Shown piece after piece: positions 35,866 to 47,625 of a DNA stretch of 64,000 nt (its first letter is position 1; every line of letters begins with the position of its first letter). The position numbers and the translations under genes were made by a program. The DNA is from Polytrichum commune (taxonomy: Eukaryota > Streptophyta > Polytrichopsida > Polytrichales > Polytrichaceae), in the NCBI GenBank assembly GCA_950295325.1, contig OX485808.1:29098527-29162526 (forward strand), read 5' to 3'. Under the pieces are notes generated by a model. It saw only the letters and a list, made by a program, of their open reading frames with translations, was not told where the DNA came from and did not search any database.

Positions 35866-36506
35866 GCCCGTGGCTAGACACTCACCTCTTTGAATTGGCC
35901 CCCAATCACTATCGTCCAAGGATGAAAACGCAGTCAATTGTATTATAGCATGCATTTAAAAAAAAAATCTTTTTTCATAATTAAAATAAACTCCAGAATT
36001 AGTCTATAGGGACCCACTAGTCTTGAGATTAATTAACCACATATCTATGGGGGTCACATTTACTAAACTATATATGATACTTAGTGTCACCATTTCTATT
36101 TGTCTTGCTCAATACTAATTGTAAACCACAATATAGTGTCACCAACACTAAACGGTAACCCAACATCATTTGTCATTCCTTGTAAAGTTTCCATGGGGAT
36201 TATTGATTTTACAGTGTTGCAATTACTTGTCACTTACCAAGTTATTTTTCATCCAACTTTCAATCTACCATGACAATATTTCATCACAAGTTACTGACAA
36301 GAGAAGGTTGGGTGTTGGCCAGTGGATGAACTCATCCATCATCCATGATGAATATTTATTCATTTATTCATAATGCCATTCAAATGGTTACCATAGTGAC
36401 ATAAAATACCACATCACACCAAATATCATAATTAGTGTAGACCCCCTTTACCTCATCAATAAAGGTGGGGGGCCAACTCAAAGATGTGGGTGTTTAGCCC
36501 CGGCCA
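35866..36506. mobile_element. TIR element, family D (copy 2)
   Basis: The left end GCCCGTGGCTAGACACTCAC then CTCTTTGAATTGGCCCCC faces the right end GGGGGCCAACTCAAAGATGT then GGGTGTTTAGCCCCGGCC as inverted repeats. Its subterminal AAAACGCAGTCAATTGTATTATAGC matches AAATGCAATTAGTTATATTATAG in copy 1. At about 640 bp it is the longer form. No transposase frame is visible. Confidence 0.7.
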
Positions 36507-36744
36507 TGATGTGAGCAATCCAAATGTGCAACCCAATAGTTTAAATGAATTCCAAAATTAGGGCCACCTTATATAAAGGTCCAAAGCCAAGAAATATACT
36601 TTAGAAATCAATATGAGGCAAATTGAACCCTTAAATCTGGACCCTTGCATTCGTACTTCTTAGGAAGTGAACTTTAGTAGACTTAATATGGTCCATATTG
36701 CTTGACCTCACTTGAATGTCTAGGGTCCATTTTAGAGCTCTTGA

Positions 36745-37070
36745 CCAATAAGGGCAAGTTTACATTGAGGTTTGGGTCCAAGAAACCTTGGGGTCCTAAA
36801 CACCCCACAATGGACCTTCGTTTTGGATTAAGATCGGACCCAAGATTGAATATTGGTTTCTCAAATGAGAAGGAATAATTTCTCGAGAGAGGACTGATGA
36901 GAATTGGGAAGAATAGTGATGCCACACTAGTGCCACTTCGATATTTACATACCTTGAACCCGAACCCCAGTGTAAAGCTCTTGCTGAGTCCAAAGGTTTG
37001 CTCTCGACCAATAAGATTGCTCAACTCTGGAGTTTCTTTGGTCTTGGACCCAAATGCAAACCCAACCCAC
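36745..37070. repeat. Dispersed TIR-like repeat G (copy 1)
   Basis: Begins AGGGCAAGTTTACATTGAGG then TTTGGGTCCAAG, and near its right side has GGTCTTGGACCCAAATGCAA in inverse relation. The interior phrases TGAATATTGGTTTCTCAAAT and GATGCCACACTAGTGCCACT recur at 53050-53360 and 53720-53960. It is probably a non-autonomous TIR element with decayed ends. Confidence 0.5.
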
Positions 37071-37279
37071 TTTAAGATGTTTTGGTCGCATTGGACTCTT
37101 GGCTTTTGGGACCTTAGTGTGGTCCACTTTGATCACCCTCCACACTATTGAAACATCCACACTTGGTGGGAAATGAATGGCACGGATAGGGTCGAGCTCA
37201 AGCATGTAAATGTTTGTACAATAAAGTGAGCCCAATGTCGACATGTTCCGTGTTCCCAACACCCTACCATTATTGGGGG

Positions 37280-37490
37280 TGCGGTAAAACCTCACCCAAT
37301 GATCGGGGAGATGTTTGGGCATAATCAGTCGAGATCCTAGTGTTTGCAAGTCCAACCGGTCACATGTTGACATCCTCCGGTTTTCCTTTATTATATTAGG
37401 CTATGTTCTATAAATTCCTCTAAAACGATCGGTAATTTGCTTGAAGTCTTAAACCTCAACCGGTTCATTTGTAACTAACTGCCGGTTCTC
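37280..37490. repeat. Dispersed repeat J (copy)
   Basis: Contains GATCGGGGAGATGTTTGGGC, GAGATCCTAGTGTTTGCAAG, CCAACCGGTCACATGTTGAC and CAACCGGTTCATTTGTAACT. It is co-linear with 62815-63045 and inverse to 30430-30545. No coding content is seen. Confidence 0.7.
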
Positions 37491-37499
37491 CCCGATCAT

Positions 37500-37650
37500 C
37501 ATAACACTATTCAGATCCACAACACTGTTCTAGGGACCGACATCATTATGTAGAACATTCCATCACCCATGCTGAATGTGGGGAATATTCTGTAGAATAC
37601 TATCAGTCCCATAGAACATTGTTATGGATCTGAATAATGTTACGATCAAT
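37500..37650. mobile_element. Short TIR hairpin element
   Basis: AACACTATTCAGATCCACAA then CACTGTTCTAGGGAC on the left is the imperfect inverse of GTCCCATAGAACATTGTTAT then GGATCTGAATAATGTT on the right, giving arms of about 35 bp around a roughly 75-bp centre. It is a miniature fold-back element; I saw no second copy in the window. Confidence 0.6.
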
Positions 37651-38284
37651 CTCACCCCATATCATCCTAGTTTAACCTTTGTAAACTAATACGGGGGTCT
37701 CTAACCCTGATTTAGACGACAATTTGGTTCAAAATAGCAAACTCCGGGCTCTACATAGCAATCATTGTTTTCACCATCCCCTTGGTCGGTGCAACAAAAC
37801 ATCACCCAATGTTGATGCCCTACTACCTATCCTTTCTTTTGACATTGTCAAAAGCGAAACAAGTCTTTGGCCAAAGACTAAAGGTCGATCTCTTCCTTCT
37901 CTTTAAAAGGATCTCGACCCCACAATTCCATGAGTTTCGTGTGGCCACACACAAGTAAGTTAGATAACACCTACCCTCACGGCCTTCAATAAACTGGTAG
38001 GCCCTGCTTTCAATTTCATGTGCCATTCATCAGGAGAGTTGATCTCCGGCCGTACTCGTGTGTTAATCGCCACAACATAAATGCCACACAAAGTCACACG
38101 ATTTTTGCAGTAATGAAGCAATGATTCGATTCATTGAAGTAGCAGTGACAGATCGATGAGCACATGAACGAGGAGATCCAACAACGAAGTTAAGTTAGTT
38201 ACGGATGCATGAGCCGGTTCAAATTTCGATCCAAAACCGAAGCTCTACACCGCAATCCACCAAATTGTATTGCAATTTAGTATT

Positions 38285-38745
38285 CTATAAGCGCAAGAAA
38301 CAAGAAAACGGTAGAATCGTGAGCTTCTGTCCTTTCTTATGAAACATTACAATTGTAGATGTACACTTTGCTCATGCCAGTCCATGGTTATTTACTGTAC
38401 CTATAAACTAGTTATAGTCGGTTAGATTTTTTTCAGTACATTTTAGGGAACAACTATGGTTAACTAGATTTTGGAAGAACTATAGTTAACTACATTTTTT
38501 GGTAGGTCGAACCGCGAACAACTATAGTTATGAAAGGCAATTGGTTAACGAATAGTTGAATTAGTTGGTTAGTTGTCCAAGGTGATGCAAGCTTTCACCA
38601 TCCACGTTAAATGAACTGGACCAAAATAGCGGGAACAAGTGACGTCCAAGTGTGAATGCAAAGTGGTTAGGAAATTTGCTCTTGAAACATAGAAGTGGAT
38701 GCATAGTCTTTGTCCTACAGATAGAGCCAATAAAATGCAGGAAAT
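38285..38745. repeat. Dispersed repeat K (copy 2)
   Basis: Direct copy of 32575-33010, beginning AAGAAACAAGAAAACGGTAG and ending near GATGCATAGTCTTTGTCCTA. It includes two GGAACAACTATGGTTAACTA / GAACTATAGTTAACTA phrases, a local doubling. The minus-strand frame through it is open for 136 codons, but the frame is not conserved in copy 1. Confidence 0.6.
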
Positions 38746-39837
38746 AACCAAAGCATTCTCGGGAATAAAGCAGTGTTGATAATGACCTGAAAACCAAGCA
38801 TAACATATGTAGTCCTTTTGTGGGCATTTCAACTTTGAAGACATATACTGACGACATTTGGATCGGGTTGAGAAGTGCTTAAACATTATGAGGGAAGTCT
38901 TTACAATGGGTGGGGCTAGGAATAGGCCAAATTTTATTCGAAATTTTATTTTGTTTATTCTCACAACATAACACTGCATTATATAGATTCAAGTTGAAAA
39001 ACTTAGTTGAGGAAATGCATTGATATTATCATTGGAACAATTGATAGCAACTGAATTATGTTATGTGTCTCATTCTAAGACCAATTGCGGATAAACATTA
39101 TTCATTAAATTTATTCAGAGAATCAGAGTTTAAATGTGAAATTATAAATGAAGATTCTCTTTTCCTTTGAGTGATCACACAAGTGACAAAACCTCCTGAT
39201 TCTGTCAACTGTTGACCTAGAATGGTTCAAATACTTTTCTGCAGAAAATCCAATCTCATCGCAGCACATGTCTTTTTCGTGTCTGTTCCATATACAGTAT
39301 ATGCATCTACTCTAAGAAGACCGACCACATACAACCCATATCTCTTGTTGGCTCAATCGTCTCTACGCTTTCACTGAATATTCTTTCCATGTTGTTGAAA
39401 GTAGGTATACAATGAGCCCGAGAATACAAAAAGTCTCTTGCTTATCATACAGTTGGGAAGTTAACTTAACTAAGCCCAGGGGACCACTGAATTGGGGGAG
39501 CTACGCAGTATTGGAATTCGATGCACTAGAAATAGTTTGATTTGCATGGTACACACTACATATCTGCACTAATTTTGGTCTACAAATGGAGTATTCATCT
39601 GAATTCCCTCCAGATCACCCAACTTAATTTTGGATGAGGGGATGCACCTTTGATTTGCCTAATCTCTACATGACCAGACTGAAGAATATCCGTGTCAAGG
39701 TGTGGTCAGCTTCAAAATTGGGATCTGCCATGAATCACCTACTGAAGCTGGAGAACATTGTGCATTAATAATGCACAGCTTAAGAATGATATGATACTTT
39801 TACCTTACCAACCTGGAGAGGAGTTTCTGGGGTTTCC
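38746..39837. other. 3' flank of gene 3, no other gene seen
   Basis: A fragment of repeat H (GTGATCACACAAGTGACAAA ... AGCACATGTCTTTTTCGTGT) lies at about 39170-39330. The last 150 bp are probably the 3' untranslated region of gene 3 on the minus strand. No open frame deserves annotation. Confidence 0.4.
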
Positions 39838-42800
39838 TTACTGTTGTTTCCGGGGTTCCTTCTGCAGAAATGTTTCAATTTCACGGGGAGTCGCCAAATC
39901 CAGGTCACCAAAATTTGCATGATCATCAGCTGGGCTGACACCAGGAGACTGTTGATGATGATCCACATCCCTGAAAGGACGAGTATTATGGTCTATTTGA
40001 TCATTTAATTTGCTCAGGGATGTAATTCGTGCAGGGTGGTAACCTTCGAGGAGGCTGCGCTGCGAGCTGCTTTTGCCAGCATCTGGACTGTAGACCGTGC
40101 TACCATCGTATTCGGGAATAGTGGAGAAATTAGAGCCAGGGTGAAGTGAAGTGTCAGTACTTGTGTGTGACTTGTTGTGTAGTTGGAGGTGGGAGCCCAA
40201 TTCGATGTTGGAAACCGGTACGCTTCTGGGCACGACAACGATGTCATCTAGATCTTTGGATCCAGAGCGACTTCGAGCGACATTTGTATTGGTTTTTGTT
40301 TTCGGATGCGGTACTGGTACTAATTGGGGGCTCGCAGTGCTGTATCCCGAGGTGCCACTTGGGGTCATGCCATTTTTCCTCAACTCGGCATCATCGTCGC
40401 TATCGCTGCCGCTAGGAGCCATCTTCAGAGAAGGATGCAAATATGCCATCTCCAAAAAGTTCTTGACATCCACATTTGGATCCAGTCTATCCTTCCGCCG
40501 AGCTTCCTGCATTGTATGTAGGAACAAGGCAAAAAAGCAGCAGCTTAGTCAACTGAAATTTAGATGAAGACAAAGAAGAGATGACTCTGATATTGCCAAG
40601 CTTCCTGCATTGTGTGGAGGAAGAAGGTAACTAATTTAATCGGGTGAAAGAGAAGAAAAGAAGAAGAAATAATGACTCCACTGTTGCCACCGGCCTAAAC
40701 CCTAAACCCAAAGATCAAACAACACCATCTTTGCGTTGGTCGAATTCTATGATCCCAAAATGGGCATCACACGAATTAGAGGGGCCTAGAGGAATATTCT
40801 CCTTTTTCAGAAGTGAAGACCTATCTCAAGGGAGAGTCCCCAGGCCCTAGACATGGTTGGCTGAAAATGTTCAGTTCACCAGAATAACCCCCCATGATTG
40901 GGTGGACCAGAAATCAAGTGACCTTCCCATCACTTTTCTGGTCTTAGGCGGCTTCACCTCGGAGTTTTCATGGCATCCGGGTTAAGGCCTAGGTTTAAGC
41001 CACCTGACTGAAGCAGAGGCAAATAATGCATGCACAACTCATCTGCTCTGCTTTCAACACAAGGTTACAGCTGTGAACTTCTTAATGAGCAAGAAAGATA
41101 AACATCACATGTCGCTCTTGGAACTGCTCTCATGTCTCTCACAGGCCAGACCACGAATTCAAAGCTTGAAAAAACTATAACATGACAGCATGTGTAGATC
41201 TGTCCTTTGACCTATTCTACTTAAACTTCAAGTTCACAGGTTTTTGCAGTAGAGGTAGTGACCTCTAAGGGGTAATTCTTGAAACCGGGCAGGAACTTCT
41301 GGCAGCAGAATATGAAGAATATAATAGTGAAGCAAGGGAGTGGAACCAAGAAAAAAGTCGATGATTCCATATTCTTCAAAGAGAATATTCCAATGATAGT
41401 GAGATGGTTGATCAGAAGCGCTATGATAATGTTGCGAAAAACAAAAGGCCAGTAGGACGCAGCACTCTCATATTTTGGCTCGTACACATTGATAACCTGC
41501 CACAAATTTCAATTTGGTATGCCAAGTTAGAAACCTACTCTTACAAGCATAATTAGGAATGGTATATGCCCAATGGTAAAGAATTGCTAGTAAAAATATC
41601 AAAGGACAGATTCAATTTCTGCCTGGATTTTAACCCTAGGAGTATCCAAACACTCAATGATGGCATCAAGAGAGGTTCCATAAAGGAACAGGAAGTGTAA
41701 AGAAAAGTGCTCAGAGACTGTGCAGATGATTTCATATTGGTAGATACCCTTTAACCGTTCACATGGTGGAGCATCAAAACCTTGGAATATTATTCAGGAT
41801 GTGCAGTCAAAAAACAACCGCTCCACAAATCCAGCCATGTTTACAGATTTGTCAGATATGACATAAGAGGTGATCCATACCTGATTCCGATATACGATGT
41901 AGCCAAACCCAAAATACACACAGATAAATGGCAAAATGAGAGGTGAGACGGCGGAGTAGACGAGCCCAAGTAGGAAATAGAGGCTGATGCGAGAGAGTAA
42001 GGTATCATAGTGTGCAGCAGTAGCTGGAATAACTTTCATCTGCTCCCTTTCGCTTCGGACAAGAAATAAATTTTTGAAATGGTAACGTATCAATTGCCAG
42101 AGGCGAAGGATTTGAGCAGCCGTACTCGTCCAACCATCAACCAGTATGTAAGTCATGAAAAAGGTGGCTTTCTGAGGTATGGTATTCCCAAGTGCGTTTG
42201 GAATACTGCTCACATCCACAGAAGAAAACACAATATCAGTTGGCAACTTGCATACCTATAGTGTACTTCCGAACAATTTCACTCCAGACAGCTGCAAAGC
42301 AACATTAATAGCATCATACAGTAATTTGTTCTCATTTCTTTCCACAATTGGCAAAGATAAATCTGAACATCGATTATAGTACTCCTGAAAGAAAGAGTAA
42401 GTCGTATTTCATCATATGCTGCACTGAAGCTATAAGCTAATTACAAGCCACTACATTGCTCCAGAATGAATGCTTAACAACACGAATAAGTGAAAAGGCA
42501 AAGAGAGGATTGAGATATTACGTTGTAGGTGCAGAGATGTACTGTTTGAAAGCCTGAAAGAGAGATCCAATGAGGACATTGCCAAAGAATACACCCACCA
42601 CCATGAAAACATAGTACTTCAGAGCAGTGTATTTGTCTATTTTGGAATATGAAACATGGCCTTCATACTTAGTGAGTCCCCATAACACGAAACGAAGGAC
42701 CGCAAGGCAGAGCTTCAAGAGTGCTCCAGGTAGAAAACCTTGGATAAATGATGTCATGAACTTCCTGGTAAAGCATTCCAGTATCAGTAGCAGCAACATT

Positions 42801-45800
42801 GGGAAACTCAAATGTGTTGATTGATATGTAATCCCACAACTACCTACACTGTGCAAAAGCAAGAAAGTTGGCGGTCATAAAATTCCAATCCTACCTGGAT
42901 GCACACCCTGACCTAATGATTGTAGGGGGCACTGTAAACCTTAAACTCTTAAAACATGCTGTACTCATAGCGTGCCCACAAGACCGAGCAAATTTTCTTG
43001 CTACCATTGGCTTTTGAGGCTTTATATGGTATGGCAGGATACTTGTCCCTCCATTTATAACCAAAACTGCTCATTCTCCACCAATTATGTTATACAGGGC
43101 CTGTATTTCGAGATCTTGGCCGAAAATGTTCTCATATTTGCCTGGCCAATGCCTCCAAAGACAGACTCTCTTAACAGTAATTGGTGGGCAATGAAGAATT
43201 CTGCTTATGTATGGTGAAACGAGCATGCCGCCATACGTTATAAAGTCTCAAAAGCTGATGGTAGCAAGAAAATTTGCCTGGTGTTGTGAGCACGCTCTCA
43301 TATTTGCCTCCTTCTCAATGTCAGCAGTGTCTGAGGAAAGACGAACTCACTTTTGCATTAAAGGCTTGAGGAACGGGAGGTATTTATTTAAAGAATCCAG
43401 ATTCACCAGTGATTGCACAAATGCCACCGGAATGAAGAAGAGGAAGAGTAGAACGGTGACAACAATACAGGTGCTTAGCCTCCGAAAGCTCAGCATCATG
43501 TATGGCAGTGAAAGATTTCTCCAGTAAACATCACGAGGCTCTGGAGCCCACTCAGTCAGCCACTGGGTATGATCTCTGCTTTGCTGAGTTTGAGCACAGA
43601 CTGCGGCACCCCAACGTGATCTGAACGAGACGAATCCTGCTCTCATCACACACTTTTCATCTGACAGAATATTCTTGCGCTCAACCCTGATCTGTGACAA
43701 AAATGCTGGGCATAAGTGTACGTGTCTTCCATGTTGATGTGCCTCACAACTCAGCAATTGTCATATTTAGGTAAATCTGGACTTTTTGGTTACACCCATT
43801 CCATGGGTGGCTCCGTCCATACACTTTCAATATATCTAAACTCATGGGAGATATGTGGATCCTCAATGTTTGTTAAGATGCTGAAATACGATGAGAAAAA
43901 ATCAATACACTACTTTTTGATATTAAATCCATGTAGTCAATTGATGAATGATGAAAATTTAAACTTAAAAACTGTTTAGATATTGTCATAATCGTCTCTG
44001 CATATTCTACCAGAGTACAGTATTGTTGCATATAAATCAATCGGAGTATCCTAGCATTAACATGCTTTTCAGCATGTTTTAATTATAGACTGGGCGTTGG
44101 TCCAGTTTTACTTAAATCCTATCAACTATCAACTATCCAAGAATCCAAACAAAGGAGTTCGCAGAAGGAATCTATGTGAGACCTATTTCTCTTCCTTCTT
44201 CCTCATTTGGTCTTCATCACAACAGGTTCAACAAAGCATCTGACATCACTGTACAACTGACAGCAACTCGAGAGCTTATTGGTAGAGATCAAACTCGAAA
44301 CTGCTGCAAGTGTCTGACACGGGAAGAAACTGAGAAACCAACTCAAGAACCATCAAAATTCAGCAAGATTCGGAACGTACCTGGTCTTCCAGCAACGCTA
44401 CTTGAGCTTCATAGTAATTTACTGCGTCCACTTTCTCTCCAAATAGATCATACCAGCGTTTCTGAACAAGTTACCCAGAAAGCTGAATCTCAAGACATGT
44501 GTTGTCTCTTATTTTTTTCAGGTATTGTAATTCATGAGAATCTATAAGTGTGGTTCCCAACACTCATAAATGGATTACAATTAATAAGCACAATCATCTA
44601 ACTAGACATATTATATAATACATCGCTGTACCTTGACAAGGGGTGGACTGGCTTCTGGTTCCCTGGACATAAACTGGAACACACGCTCCAGTTTACCTTC
44701 AAACTTCTGCTTCTTCTTTATCAGTGTCGATAATTTGTTTGCCTTATATACAACCTGCAGGGCTAACCAAGCTGTCAGATCTATGCATTCACATTATTCT
44801 AGCGGAGGTGGGAGGATAGCAGCATAGTATTACAGTGATTGCTTCCTGGCTTGCTTCTTTGCTGGAGACTTGGGTTACAATGCGCAACTCAAAACTGCTA
44901 TTCAACCTAGACCTACTTAAAAAGCACTAAGGTACTAAGGAAGCCATTTACGAACTTAGACCACATATATCCTGTGTGTATGTGTATATATGCAGAAGCA
45001 GTTGGAGCGTCTTACTCTAATATTCATGTCCCAACAACTCTTTGAAAGTTCATTAGTTGATCAGCCCACATCAAATGACATGTCTAAGAAGTTAACTCGC
45101 ATAGAGTTAATTGCTGATTTGAGAACTCAAGATGAACACTGACTTTCATAAAATATGATTATAGTGTCCTTTAGCAGCATATGTTAATCTCATTGTTTAG
45201 ATCTCATTGTTTAGATCTCAACAGATATTTTACTCCTGAAGTGTACGATTGTCTTGTGTCTGAAGAAATAAAATTGCTCTCTATGTTAGTTACTAAAGTC
45301 TTGAAGTTATTTGGCAGCAATTAATTCAACAACATGTGCTAGGCAAAGAAGTAAAGCCACAAACCTGGTGAGTAGCATAGCCTTGTTCATGGTTCTCTCG
45401 AAAGAACTCCTGAATCTGCGACCCCACGGATTGCGTATCATCTTTTGGCAGTCCTCTTGCTAAAACCTGCATCAAATCTCCCACAAGAGTTCCTTGTCAG
45501 ACAGATGTATGACTCAGATTTTGCTAGAATAAAAGCTAGAATACTATCACATACTTCGCGGGATACAAGGCACACTCTGCTAGAATTAAGCTAGAATAAT
45601 TTAAACCACAAGGTGCATATATACATGTTGGTTAAAGCAAACTGAAACTTATATAGAATTACTGCGACTTCACAGGGGAAGTACAAATTTTCTGGACAAA
45701 ACAAACCAAACTTGGGCAGGTTTTTATAGGATCCAGGTTCTTACCGTGAACTGGTCTGGTCGTTGTTTCTGAGACGCAAGAAATTCAAACCGCATCTTTT

Positions 45801-47574
45801 CCACGGTTTCATATTCAATATAAAGCATGAAGCATGTCCAAGCAGTAAACAAATACGACGACACCAGGTGGGCCCATAGCCTGCATAGGATCCATTAGTA
45901 ACACACTCTTGAGCCAGCAGCGAAAATGCATACATTGGAATACTATCCGACTTAATTTTATGCTATCTTCTCCTGCTGGAGACATTGATTGCATCTAACA
46001 CTGCCCATACAAGCTCTGAGGTTAATCTCAATATTGCAATACAATCCTGTGAGCTTGCAGCACTGAGGCAGATATATAAAGTGCGGCACAATGGTTATGA
46101 ATTGTCTAACAGGATAAAGTTTCACTCTTGCCTTAAAGGATAAAAGTCCAAGCTAAACTGAAATCAATCTCTACCATTGGAGACATTTAAACAAACTTGC
46201 ATCAGAAAAGTGTTACAAGATACTGGGTGTGTTGTCCCAGCTTGTGGCCTGGAATGAAGGGGCCTTCAAGTTTCATAAAGTACACTACTGAAAACAATAA
46301 AAATTGACGCAGAGGAATGGCTGCTCTTGTTTCCAACAAAACCTTCTAATTGCAAGTGATCAATATACAAGCCAATTCCCATTATTATTATTTTATTTTA
46401 TTTTCTGTTAGTTGCAATCGGCAATGTACTGGTGAGAATTACAAACAAAGCAGACACTTCATGCTGTTGTTTTTATTGAACATAAATACACTGTGGACTT
46501 CTCTGTTTATCAAAATGTGTCAAACATTTACAAACACAGTAACAGCTGAGGTCGTGATTTCCACCCAGGATCTGCTAAGTGGAACAGTAATTAAGTGAGG
46601 AATACACTCCAGGTTTCAGTTCCACAGACATACCGTGGTGACCCGTCGTGAATGTTGGCAATGGAAACAGTGTCCAGTTTACTATAATTTGTGTAATTGT
46701 CCCCTGTTGAATTGCTTGCACGTAGAGAATGGAGATTATTATCAGTCTGGTTTATGGGCATAAGCACCACACATCCCCATACCAATATCGGTAGAAAAAC
46801 CTTCAACCTGCACAACATGTGAAACCACTCTTAATAATAAAAACTTATGTATGACGTTAGCCGCTCCAGATAGCTTCCCTCTTACCCAGCTTACTTACCA
46901 AAGATTCTCACTATCCTACAACAGAGATATCCTCTAACTCAACATGAATATTGGTCGGGAGTCGGTTGTTTTGCATATAACACCTTCCATGTTCGGTAAT
47001 TTTCAGTGTATGCTTGGATGTGGTGGGGAGGTTTAAACCAAGAACATGCTACATCATTTCATTGAGGGTCAACCTCACCTTGGGAAAGAAATTGTTGATA
47101 TTCTATGCAAAACAACCAATGGAAAATCTTAGAGGACCAACTCCTGCACAATTCCATCTGGATTAGGGTTGGCAAACAAAAATTAGGATAACAAGAAACC
47201 CAGAAAAATTAAGAAGATCCTATTTCATAATTTCCATACCCGAGCAGAAAGATGCGCAGTAAAACGGTGGAATCGAGGCCCACAAGCTCGATCAGTTCGG
47301 CTTCCGTCATGCGCAGAGTGGACCATATCCAGTCCATTGTGTGAGCATAACTCTTCCAGCTAAGGTTCACATACCGGCCCGCCTTTCTTTTACTCTCACC
47401 GACTATGACAAAGTCCTCCACTCGCTCGTCCAAACCATGCACATACCATCTCGGAAAGTAGACACGAAAATTCAACGGCTGGTTCTTAAATAGTGCAAAT
47501 AATATCAATAGACCGACTGTGGCTATAAGGTTGATCCAAAACGAGGTCAACAAGTCGGCTGAAGACCCTGTCAT
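39838..47574 (-). CDS. OSCA1-like: OSCA1-like hyperosmolality-gated cation channel (gene 3)
   Basis: Exons in order: 47574-47240, 46807-46634, 45880-45745, 45466-45365, 44754-44632, 44461-44381, 43691-43351, 42764-42522, 42205-41881, 41496-41263 and 40506-39838. They give 2763 bp and 920 residues. Same domains as gene 2: FRVYFPRWYV, RLWAHL at TM2, VLARGLPKDD (216), TEWAPEPRDVYW (about 365), KATFFMTYILVDGW (about 521), LYFLLGLVY, YIVYRNQVINVYEPKYESAA (about 613). Eight of the eleven exons equal those of gene 2 in length. The differences are 12 bp in exon 2, 3 bp in exon 9 and 30 bp in exon 11. Exon 2 adds N-glycosylation sites (N131, N144, N149, N152) in the TM1-TM2 outer loop. The tail is different from gene 2 but also polar. 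The exon 10 donor is GTCACT, a weak GT site. The start at 47574 is chosen by homology; an upstream in-frame ATG at 47622 lies in a splice-acceptor tract. Confidence 0.95.
40500..40630. repeat. Duplicated splice-acceptor segment, gene 3 intron 10
   Basis: The words AGCTTCCTGCATTGT, GTAGGAACAAGG and GATGACTCTGA around the exon 11 acceptor recur about 99 bp further into the intron (AGCTTCCTGCATTGTGTGGA, GGAAGAAGG, AATGACTCCA). On the minus strand this doubles the CAATGCAG/GAAGCT acceptor and the first codons of exon 11, which offers a decoy upstream acceptor. Confidence 0.7.
42965..43300. mobile_element. Fold-back TIR element, gene 3 intron 7
   Basis: About 75 bp at 42971-43046 (GCGTGCCCACAAGACC, GCAAATTTTCTTGCTACCAT, TTTTGAGGCTTTATA) is the inverse of 43224-43294 with about 85 percent match. 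The flanks ACTCATA (left) and TCTCATA (right) look like a 7-bp target duplication with one mismatch. The interior holds no reading frame of note. It is MITE-like, and the superfamily is unclear from the ends. Confidence 0.75.
46931..47150. mobile_element. TIR element, family A (copy 3), gene 3 intron 1
   Basis: Begins CTCTAACTCAACATGAATAT then TGGTCGGGAGTCGGTTGTTT and ends ATGCAAAACAACCAATGG then GAGGACCAACTCCTG. It is the same family as the two copies in introns of gene 1, but shorter (about 220 bp) through loss of the centre. It is non-coding. Confidence 0.8.
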
Positions 47575-47625
47575 CTTGCCTCCACCACTCAACCTAGAAG
47601 AAGAAAAAAAGTAAACAAACAAATC
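47575..47625 (-). promoter_or_regulatory. Probable 5'-UTR intron acceptor of gene 3
   Basis: On the minus strand a pyrimidine tract (TACTTTTTTTCTTCTTCTAG) ends at 47594, 19 bases before the chosen ATG. This is a strong 3' splice site, so the 5' untranslated region is probably split and its first exon lies farther upstream. The in-frame ATG at 47622 lies within the intron side and would not be translated. Confidence 0.6.

Noticed and set aside
36970-37373. 142-codon minus-strand frame at 36945-37373
   Set aside because: It runs across the ends of two different dispersed repeats (G and J), so it is not a conserved gene.
47575-47622. In-frame upstream ATG that would add 16 residues to gene 3
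   Set aside because: It lies within a strong pyrimidine tract and before a splice acceptor, and gene 2 starts at the homologous downstream ATG.
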